Positions 1 through 5,555 of a stretch of 5,555 nt of DNA are shown here, in pieces. This DNA comes from Tannerellaceae bacterium (GTDB lineage: Bacteria; Bacteroidota; Bacteroidia; Bacteroidales; Tannerellaceae), in assembly GCA_031273385.1 (NCBI GenBank), contig JAISRY010000208.1:1-5555 (forward strand), written 5' to 3'. How positions within the stretch are numbered: position 1 is the stretch's first letter; each line of letters opens with the position of its first letter. A program made the translations under genes and the position numbers. Under the pieces are notes generated by a model that was not told where the DNA came from, did not search any database, and saw nothing but the letters and a program-made list of their open reading frames with translations.

Positions 1-739
1 CCACAGCCCCAGTAAGCGCAACAGGATCGCGTTCAACCATATCCATCACCTCGGATGGGGCGAACTGTGCGATATGGGCGGCGTCTATATGCTCGGCGCA
101 TCGGAGGGCAGTACGGTGACCAATAATGTGATCCATCATGTCTACTCCTACGAATACGGCGGATGGGGCTTGTATACCGATGAGGGTTCTTATGGTATCG
201 TGATGGAGAACAACCTGGTATATGCCTGCAAAGACGCCGGCTTCCACCAGCATTACGGCAAAGAGAACATCATCCGCAACAATGTTTTCGCCTCCAATTT
301 CATCCATACGATCCAATTCTCACGTTTGGAGGAACACCTCTCCTATACGTTCACCAACAACATCATCTACCTCGACCGCGGGAAGCTCGTCACATTCTAC
401 GGCGAAAACGAATACCAGAAAGCCCATATCCGGTACGACAACAACTGCTATTGGGATGCCCGCAAGCAACCGCTTGAGTTCTACGGAAAATCCTTTGTCG
501 AATGGAAAAAGCTGGGGAGGGATACACACTCTATCGTGGCAGACCCACTCTTTGCCAACCCTGTCCGGTATGACTTCCGTATCGGCAACCGCCAGGCAAT
601 AAAGAAGATCGGCTTCAAACCGTTCGACTACACCGAAGCCGGCGTATACGGCGACGACGCATGGAAAGCGAAAGCCGCCATGCCGGAAGCGTTGGAGAAA
701 AAGTTTGACGCCGCCATTCATGCGCTCATGAACAGATAA
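1..739 (+). CDS. Right-handed parallel beta-helix protein, C-terminal part (5' end outside window)
   Basis: The frame is open from base 2 to the TAA at 737-739, giving 245 residues of a longer protein whose start and any signal peptide lie upstream. The Met at base 74 is internal, because the same fold continues before it (IAFNHIHHLGWGELCDMGG). Asn-rich beta-helix rungs repeat: NRIAFNHIHHL, STVTNNVIHHV, GIVMENNLVYAC, NIIRNNVFAS. Motifs in order are GELCDMGG (fragment residues about 21-28), GWGLYTDEGS (about 54-63) and GFHQHYGKEN, then a C-terminal cap with IVADPLFANP and GFKPFDYTEAGVYG. That cap is common in secreted carbohydrate-active beta-helix proteins of Bacteroidetes. A glycosidase (for example GH141-like) or lyase role is inferred; the substrate is unknown. 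The gene lies in the same direction as, and just upstream of, a RhuM remnant and a second beta-helix gene with matching motifs. Confidence 0.88.
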   Translation, partial: HSPSKRNRIAFNHIHHLGWGELCDMGGVYMLGASEGSTVTNNVIHHVYSYEYGGWGLYTDEGSYGIVMENNLVYACKDAGFHQHYGKENIIRNNVFASNFIHTIQFSRLEEHLSYTFTNNIIYLDRGKLVTFYGENEYQKAHIRYDNNCYWDARKQPLEFYGKSFVEWKKLGRDTHSIVADPLFANPVRYDFRIGNRQAIKKIGFKPFDYTEAGVYGDDAWKAKAAMPEALEKKFDAAIHALMNR

Positions 740-772
740 ATCAATAGTAAATTCATTCTACATAGATAAGAT

Positions 773-973
773 ATGACTAAAAAAAAGAAACTACAAAAGT
801 TGATGGGAGTTTTGTTTGACTGCTCGACAGACAACATATCACTACATCTTAAAAATATATTCAAAGAGAACGAACTGGACGAAAATTCAGTTACCGAGGA
901 ATTCTCGGTAACTGCATCGGATGGTAAAACCTACAAGACCAAACATTATAATCTGGATGCGATTATCCTTTAA
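773..973 (+). pseudogene. Truncated RhuM-family gene remnant (66 codons)
   Basis: The 66-residue product matches, from memory, a conserved block of RhuM-family proteins, which are normally over 300 residues. LMGVLFDCSTDNISLHLKNIF corresponds to the family's MAELFD..NISLHLKNIF helix-turn-helix-like segment. It is followed by ENELDENSV, the TASDGKTYKTKHYNLDAII stretch, and then an immediate stop. In intact proteins NLDAI(I/L) continues into VGYRV and a long C-terminal region; no alternative frame after base 966 restores it, so this is a deletion rather than a simple frameshift. The N-terminus (MTKKKKLQKL) is also shorter than usual and lysine-rich. G+C is about 35% by hand count, far below its neighbours, which suggests it came from foreign or mobile DNA. 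It sits 33 bases after the upstream stop and 16 bases before the next start, so it is probably co-transcribed. It could still be expressed as a small protein, but a function is doubtful. Confidence 0.75.
888..914. repeat. Perfect 11-bp inverted repeat with 5-nt spacer
   Basis: Arms CAGTTACCGAG (888-898) and CTCGGTAACTG (904-914) are exact reverse complements around the spacer GAATT. They lie inside the RhuM remnant and encode VTEEFSVT. No T-run follows (the next bases are CATCGG), so it does not look like an intrinsic terminator. It could form an RNA hairpin in the middle of the operon transcript, be a protein-binding palindrome, or be a by-product of the codons used. Confidence 0.7.
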
Positions 974-989
974 AACATGATACATCTAT

Positions 990-2984
990 ATGGGAAAAGT
1001 CTATTACGCTCTGATCTGTACCGCTCTTCTGCTCTCTTGCCACAGGGAAAGCATTGTCTATGTCGCTCCCGATGGGGATGACCGGAACGCAGGAACTCAG
1101 GAGCAGCCATTGAAGAGTCTGGAAAGGGCGAAAAATGCCGTGCGGACGATACGCAGCGAAAAGCCCCGACAGCGGGTGACGGTCTGTTTCAAGGGCGGCG
1201 TTTATCCGTTGGAACAAACGGTCGCCTTTACGCCGGAAGATTCGGGGGAAGAGCAGTCGCCCGTTGTCTACAAAGCGATGGAGGGGGAAACGCCTGTTTT
1301 TACGGGCAGCAAAGCCCTCGGAAAGTGGACGGTAGTTGATGACGCAAGCGAATTGGCGCATCTATCGCCATCCCTGCACGGCAAGATCTATGTTACCGAT
1401 CTTCCGGCGGCAGGGATTACCGATTACGGCGACCCTACCGACAAGGGGAAAAGGCCGGAGCTGATCTGCAACGGACAACTCCAGACCCTGGCACGCTGGC
1501 CTGACGACGGCTTTGTTCGCGCCGGACGGGCAAGGGGAGCGACGGCGCTGCCGGAGAACTATACCCGTGTGCATGGCACGAAAGAGGGCGTTTTTAGCTA
1601 TTTGGACAGCTATCAGGACAGGTGGGCGTCCGAACCGGACATCCGCCTGGGCGGTTACTGGTATTGGGACTGGAGCGACGAGTTTCAGAAAGTAGACCTG
1701 TGGGACACCTCCTACCGTATCGTTTTTCTCTCTGAACCGTATCACAACTACGGATACAAGGATAGCCTGAGGTATTTCGGACTGAACCTGTTTTGCGAAA
1801 TCGACCAACCGGGCGAATGGTATCTGAACCGGACGACGGGCAAGCTCTATTGGTATCCTCCGCAAGGCGTCGACCTTTCGACGGCGGACATAGCCCTGAC
1901 CTGTTTCAACGAGCCTTATATGATCGAAATAAACGATTGCGCATACCTCACGTTGGAGGGATTGACTTTCAGGGAAAGCCGCGGATCGGCTATCCTGATC
2001 ACTGGCGGAAAGAACAACAGGCTGTCCGGTTGCCGGATCGAACGTTTCGGCGTGGACGGCGTTCACATCACGGGCGGTACGGGGCATGGCGTCAGCGGGT
2101 GTTTCCTCTCGACGTTCGGATACGGCGGGCTGAAGATCGAGGGCGGAGACCGCAAGACGCTTGAGCCGGGCGGTCATTTCGTGGAGCATACCGTCGTCGA
2201 ACATTTCTCCCTGTTCAAGCGAACGTATGAGCCGGCCATCCGTTTGGAGGGGTGCGGGATGCGTATCGCCAACAACCGTCTGCGCTATTCCTCTTCGTCG
2301 GCTATGCGCCTGGAGGGGAACGACCTTACGGTGGAGTACAACGAGGTGAGCCACGTGGTCAACGAATCCGACGACCAGGGCGCTCTTGATATGTGGTATA
2401 ATCCGTCGTACAGGGGGAATGTCATCCGCTACAACCGCTGGTCGGACATAGCGGGCGGAACGAGGCACGGCGCGGCGGGCATCCGCTTCGACGACATGAT
2501 ATCGGGGACGCTGGTTTACGGCAACCTGTTCGAACGGTGCGGAGCGGTAGAGTTCGGCGCCGTGCAGATACACGGGGGGAAAGAGAACCGTATTGAGAAC
2601 AATGTGTTTTACCGATGCCTGGCGGCGGTAAGCTTTTCTTCGTGGGGAGAGAAACGGTGGCTGGAGGCCTTGGAGAATCCCGTCATACGGCGGAAGCTAT
2701 ACGAAGAGGTCGACATCTTCTCTGATGTTTATCTCAAGAAATACCCCGAACTGAAAGATCTCCGCCAAAACGTCGATGCCAATACCATTACCGGCAACCT
2801 GGTCATCTCCTGTGAAAAGACGTTCATACGCATGAACGACCGGCAGACGGTGGGGAACAATACGGAGGTCGACGCAGGGGACAAAGCGATCGAAACCTTT
2901 TGTACGCCGGAGGTATTGGCAACGTATGGCCTTCAACCGATACCGGTCGGACAGATCGGCCCTAAAAACAATATATGGTTATGA
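990..2984 (+). CDS. Beta-helix lipoprotein, GH141-like, probable glycan-active enzyme
   Basis: A complete 664-residue protein. The start at 990 gives a compact lipoprotein signal, MGKVYYALICTALLLSC, with lipobox LLSC and lipidated Cys17; an ATG at 977 is out of frame. Residues about 22-105 form the usual opening of this group (VYVAPDGDDRNAGT, then VCFKGGVYPLEQT, TPEDSG and FTGSKAL). Residues about 105-310 look like the inserted domain of GH141-like proteins, rich in Trp and Tyr (GGYWYWDWSDEF, GEWYLNRTTGKLYWYPP). From about 310 to 560 there are parallel beta-helix rungs. They carry ESDDQGALDMW (459-469), GIRFDDMISG (497-506) and VQIHGGKEN (525-533). The last 100 residues include a charged helical insertion (WLEALENPVIRRKLYEEV). 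Family relatives include GH141 fucosidase/xylanase-type enzymes, but activity cannot be assigned here. The product is likely outer-membrane anchored. The stop overlaps the start of the GH92 gene by 4 bases, so the two are very probably made together. Confidence 0.88.
   Translation: MGKVYYALICTALLLSCHRESIVYVAPDGDDRNAGTQEQPLKSLERAKNAVRTIRSEKPRQRVTVCFKGGVYPLEQTVAFTPEDSGEEQSPVVYKAMEGETPVFTGSKALGKWTVVDDASELAHLSPSLHGKIYVTDLPAAGITDYGDPTDKGKRPELICNGQLQTLARWPDDGFVRAGRARGATALPENYTRVHGTKEGVFSYLDSYQDRWASEPDIRLGGYWYWDWSDEFQKVDLWDTSYRIVFLSEPYHNYGYKDSLRYFGLNLFCEIDQPGEWYLNRTTGKLYWYPPQGVDLSTADIALTCFNEPYMIEINDCAYLTLEGLTFRESRGSAILITGGKNNRLSGCRIERFGVDGVHITGGTGHGVSGCFLSTFGYGGLKIEGGDRKTLEPGGHFVEHTVVEHFSLFKRTYEPAIRLEGCGMRIANNRLRYSSSSAMRLEGNDLTVEYNEVSHVVNESDDQGALDMWYNPSYRGNVIRYNRWSDIAGGTRHGAAGIRFDDMISGTLVYGNLFERCGAVEFGAVQIHGGKENRIENNVFYRCLAAVSFSSWGEKRWLEALENPVIRRKLYEEVDIFSDVYLKKYPELKDLRQNVDANTITGNLVISCEKTFIRMNDRQTVGNNTEVDAGDKAIETFCTPEVLATYGLQPIPVGQIGPKNNIWL
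2981..2984 (+). promoter_or_regulatory. ATGA stop/start overlap (translational coupling)
   Basis: The TGA of the beta-helix gene (2982-2984) overlaps the ATG of the GH92 gene (2981-2983). No convincing Shine-Dalgarno sequence precedes it; the upstream bases are A/T-rich (AAAACAATATATGGTT), as is usual in Bacteroidetes. Re-initiation by ribosomes finishing the beta-helix gene is the likely way the GH92 protein is translated. Confidence 0.8.
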
Positions 2985-5555
2985 ACAGATTAGTTTATTT
3001 CTTACCGGTTTTATGCCTGACCGGTTGTGTATCGGACAACAGCGAAAAACGGCTGACCGGCTTTGTCGATCCTTTCATCGGTACGGCTTATGTAGGGCAT
3101 ACGCATCCGGCCGCCTCCCTGCCTTTTTCGATGGTTCAGGTCGGGCCGGATACCGGTATCGACGGATGGGAACATTGCTCCGGCTACCGCGATACGGACC
3201 GTTCGGTCATGGGATTTTCCCATACCCACCTGAGTGGCACGGGAGCGGCTGAGATGGGCGATATCATGATCATGCCTGTCGTGGGGGATATCCTGTTCGA
3301 TGCCGGCACGGCCGAAAATCCCGACGCCGGATACCGTTCGCGCTTCCGGCAGGAGAACGAGGTCGCCCGTCCCGGATACTACAAGACCCTGCTGGACGAT
3401 TACCGGATACAGGCGGAGATGACGCTAAAGCCCCGGACGGGTTTTCACCGTTACCTCTTCCCGGCAAGCGATAAGGCCGGCATCCTGTTGGATATGGCGC
3501 ATGGTATCGGCGACGATACCTACGAAAGCTTTATCCGTGCGGTCGATGATTCGACCATTGTCGGCGTACGCAAATCAAACGGGTTCACGCGCGACCATGC
3601 CTACTATTTTGCCGCCCGTTTCTCTAAACCCTTCGGGCAAACCGTCGTGTGGCAAGACAGCGTCGTGACGGAAAGCCGTCAGGCGGAAGGCGTCAAGACC
3701 AAAATGCATATCCGCTTCAACACGTCGGAAGGCGAAGCGGTTCTGGTAAAGGTGGGGCTTTCCACCACCGGTGTCGATGGGGCTTTGAACAATGTAGATA
3801 CGGAAATAGCCGGATGGGATTTTGAACGCATCAGGAAAGAGGCTGACCGGACATGGAACGACTACCTGTCCCGGATAGCCATCGAGCCAACCGGCGACCA
3901 GCAGAAAATATCGTTTTATACCAGCCTCTACCATGCGCTTTTGATGCCCAACTTAGTGACGGACGTCGACGGAAAATATACCGGATGGGACAAAGAGCTG
4001 CACCAGAGCGTCGATGGAGAGATGTACACCAACTTCTCTTTATGGGACACCTACCGTGCGCTTCATCCTTTCCTGAGCCTGCTCTATCCGGCGGAAAACA
4101 GCCGGTTCGTCAAGTCCATGCTCGAACGGCACAAACAAACGGGTCTCCTGCCCACCAACGAATATGGATTGTGCGAAACCTGGTGTATGATCGGCAATCA
4201 TGCCGTCCCCGTCATCGTAGATGCATACCTCAAAGGCGATACCTCGTTCAGCCCCGAAGCGGCTTACGAAGCGATCAGGCATGCACAGACAGCAGAACAT
4301 ATGAAAGCCGACTGGTCGAACTACGATAAGTACGGCTATTTCCCGTTCGACCTGAGCGCCTCCGAATCGGTCTCCCGTACCCTGGAATCGGGCTACGACG
4401 ACTATTGTGTGGCGTTGATGGCCAAAGCGCTGGGGAAAGAGGAGGATTATCAATTCTTCATGAACCGCGCCGGCTTCTACAAAAACCTGTACGACCCCTC
4501 CCTTATGTTAGTCAGGGGGCGCGACTCAAAGGGGCGTTGGCGTACCCCTTTCCACTCTTTCTCCCTCACCAGCGAATCGCAGGGCGGCGATTACACCGAG
4601 GGGAACGCCTGGCAATGGACATGGCACATACAGCACGATATCCCCGGACTGATCGGCCTGTTCGGTTCGAAAGAGGCGTTCGTCACGAAGCTGGACTCCC
4701 TGTTCTTTATCAATGTGGACGAGCTTCCCGGTATCGTGGAGGTGCCCGACGTCACCGGACTGATCGGTTTGTATGCGCACGGCAACGAGCCGAGCCACCA
4801 CATCGCCTACGTCTATGCCTACGCGGACAGGCCGGACAAGACGGCTGAAATTATCCGCGAAATATTCGACAAGTACTACCTGCCGACGCGTGACGGCCTC
4901 TGCGGAAACGACGACTGCGGACAGATGTCGGCCTGGTATATCTTTTCGGGTATGGGCTTCTACCCCGTCGATCCGGTATCGGGCGAATATGTCCTGGGCG
5001 CTCCACAGATACCCCGCGTCACCTTGTCGCTTCCCAACGGCAACACCTTTACGGTCGTCGCAAACGGCCTCTCCGAAACCAACAAGTATGTCCGTTCCAT
5101 CCGCCTCAACGGGCAACCCGTCACCCGAAAGTCCCTCCGCTACGAAGAGGTCATGAACGGGGGAATACTCGAGTTCGATATGGACGGCAAGGAAGACCTG
5201 ACGCGTTATGTCGACCCGTTTATCGGGACGGCATACGTCGGCCATACGCACCCCGCCGCCCAATTGCCGTTCGGCATGGTGCAGGTCGGGCCGGATACGG
5301 GTACCGACAGGTGGGAACATTGTTCCGGCTACTTCGACGAAGACGCCTCGATCATCGGCTTCTCGCATACGCACCTGAGCGGCACAGGTTGTCCCGACAT
5401 GGGCGATATCCTCTTCATGCCGGTAACGGGGGAGCCGTCGTTCGACCGGGGAGACGAAACGAACACCGCCACAGGGTATCGCTCGGCCTTTTCGCACGAC
5501 ACCGAAGAGGCGCGGCCGGGCTATTACAAAGTCCGGCTGGACGATTACGGCATCC
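2981..5555 (+). CDS. Tandem GH92 alpha-mannosidase lipoprotein (GH92-GH92, 3' end outside window)
   Basis: The frame runs without a stop from 2981 to the window end (858 complete codons). MNRLVYFLPVLCLTGC is a short lipoprotein signal with lipobox LTGC (Cys16), followed by VSDNSE, whose acidic residues might favour surface export. Module 1 spans residues about 25-738. It has VDPFIGT (29-35), GFSHTHLSGTG (78-88), a Trp-rich middle (NFSLWDTYRALHP), QGGDYTEGNAWQWTW with the predicted general-acid Glu540, HGNEPSHH (600-607), and GNDDCGQMSAWYIF with acidic residues 644-645. GH92 enzymes are Ca2+-dependent, inverting exo-alpha-mannosidases. The HGNEPSHH form is reminiscent of alpha-1,2-specific members, a tentative point. 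Module 1 ends with MNGGILEFDMDG, a normal GH92 C-terminus, and module 2 starts at once (LTRYVDPFIGT, residue 740). A usual GH92 is about 720-760 residues, so the whole protein would be near 1,450 if module 2 is complete. Substrates could be N-glycan or yeast mannan mannosides. Confidence 0.93.
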   Translation, partial: MNRLVYFLPVLCLTGCVSDNSEKRLTGFVDPFIGTAYVGHTHPAASLPFSMVQVGPDTGIDGWEHCSGYRDTDRSVMGFSHTHLSGTGAAEMGDIMIMPVVGDILFDAGTAENPDAGYRSRFRQENEVARPGYYKTLLDDYRIQAEMTLKPRTGFHRYLFPASDKAGILLDMAHGIGDDTYESFIRAVDDSTIVGVRKSNGFTRDHAYYFAARFSKPFGQTVVWQDSVVTESRQAEGVKTKMHIRFNTSEGEAVLVKVGLSTTGVDGALNNVDTEIAGWDFERIRKEADRTWNDYLSRIAIEPTGDQQKISFYTSLYHALLMPNLVTDVDGKYTGWDKELHQSVDGEMYTNFSLWDTYRALHPFLSLLYPAENSRFVKSMLERHKQTGLLPTNEYGLCETWCMIGNHAVPVIVDAYLKGDTSFSPEAAYEAIRHAQTAEHMKADWSNYDKYGYFPFDLSASESVSRTLESGYDDYCVALMAKALGKEEDYQFFMNRAGFYKNLYDPSLMLVRGRDSKGRWRTPFHSFSLTSESQGGDYTEGNAWQWTWHIQHDIPGLIGLFGSKEAFVTKLDSLFFINVDELPGIVEVPDVTGLIGLYAHGNEPSHHIAYVYAYADRPDKTAEIIREIFDKYYLPTRDGLCGNDDCGQMSAWYIFSGMGFYPVDPVSGEYVLGAPQIPRVTLSLPNGNTFTVVANGLSETNKYVRSIRLNGQPVTRKSLRYEEVMNGGILEFDMDGKEDLTRYVDPFIGTAYVGHTHPAAQLPFGMVQVGPDTGTDRWEHCSGYFDEDASIIGFSHTHLSGTGCPDMGDILFMPVTGEPSFDRGDETNTATGYRSAFSHDTEEARPGYYKVRLDDYGI
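3053..5197 (+). repeat. Tandem module unit 1 (complete GH92 catalytic module)
   Basis: First unit of a large direct repeat at the protein level, with a period of 715 codons (2,145 bases) measured from Leu25 to Leu740. It carries a full set of recognisable GH92 motifs, so it should be active unless its deviations from consensus near the N-terminus matter (Ser50 in LPFSMVQ; Ala-Ala-Glu at 89-91). Confidence 0.85.
5198..5555 (+). repeat. Tandem module unit 2 (N-terminal 119 residues of a second GH92 module)
   Basis: Aligned by eye with unit 1, about 83 of 119 residues are identical with no gaps. Shared blocks include VDPFIGTAYVGHTHPAA, MVQVGPDTG, WEHCSGY, GFSHTHLSGTG and ARPGYYK. The DNA is clearly diverged, with many silent changes, so this is an established duplication, not a very recent copy or a simple assembly repeat. 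The catalytic half of the unit lies beyond the window. Confidence 0.88.

Noticed and set aside
740..772. A promoter between the first beta-helix gene and the RhuM remnant.
   Set aside because: No Bacteroides-type -7 element (TAnnTTTG) or matching -33 TTTG is visible in these 33 bases.
760..991. Weak inverted similarity (ACATAGAT near 760 and ATCTATAT near 985) as ends of an inserted element.
   Set aside because: The match is only about 6-8 bases in AT-rich DNA with no flanking target duplication.
1362..2573. A 403-codon open frame on the - strand.
   Set aside because: It is fully antisense to the beta-helix lipoprotein, has no signal or recognisable motif, is Arg/Val-rich, and is explained by the GC-rich codon use of the + strand gene.
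728..2990. The 10-mer ATGAACAGAT at 728-737 and again at the GH92 start (2981-2990), suggesting a recombination footprint.
   Set aside because: Several 10-base matches are expected by chance in a window this long, and the similarity does not extend.
3853..4329. Out-of-frame + strand open frames inside the GH92 gene.
   Set aside because: The GH92 frame is continuous with family motifs throughout this stretch; the others have no recognisable content.
5150..5210. The possibility that the GH92-GH92 fusion is a frameshift or collapse artefact.
   Set aside because: Module 1 ends with a normal C-terminus, the frame stays the same on both sides, and the two modules differ in protein and silent sites. 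It still merits confirmation in raw reads.
4526..5497. A 323-codon open frame on the - strand spanning the GH92 module junction.
   Set aside because: It mirrors the GH92 coding strand, shows low-complexity Val/Arg/Asp composition and no family motif, and crosses the tandem repeat, so it is a shadow frame.

Overview
The window reads as part of a carbohydrate-utilisation locus of a Bacteroidales-type gut bacterium. The reasons are protein-level: extracellular right-handed beta-helix proteins next to a GH92 alpha-mannosidase, very short lipoprotein signals, a 4-base gene overlap, no strong Shine-Dalgarno sites, and all genes on the + strand. Sampled lines of the main genes are about 52-67% G+C, so a moderately GC-rich member or locus is likely. 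Genus cannot be told from the sequence, and no SusC/SusD pair lies in the window.

Layout. (1) Bases 1-739 are the 3' end of a beta-helix protein that begins upstream. (2) Bases 740-989 are an AT-rich island (about 35% G+C across its ORF by hand count). It holds a 66-codon remnant of a RhuM-family gene (773-973), cut off inside the conserved NLDAI(I/L)xVGYR motif, and a perfect 11-bp inverted repeat. (3) Bases 990-2984 encode a complete 664-residue beta-helix lipoprotein of the GH141-like kind. (4) From 2981, overlapping the previous stop as ATGA, a GH92 lipoprotein gene runs open to the end of the window. It encodes one full GH92 catalytic module and then, with no stop, signal peptide or recognisable linker, the start of a second GH92 module.

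How the genes work together. The beta-helix enzyme and the GH92 protein are translationally coupled and both look like surface or periplasmic lipoproteins, so they probably act on one mannose-containing glycan. GH92 modules would remove terminal alpha-mannose. The beta-helix proteins would cut another linkage that cannot be named from sequence. The most notable features are the GH92-GH92 tandem enzyme, the RhuM scar inside the gene cluster, and two neighbouring beta-helix proteins that share a spaced set of acidic and His/Lys motifs which may mark an active site.
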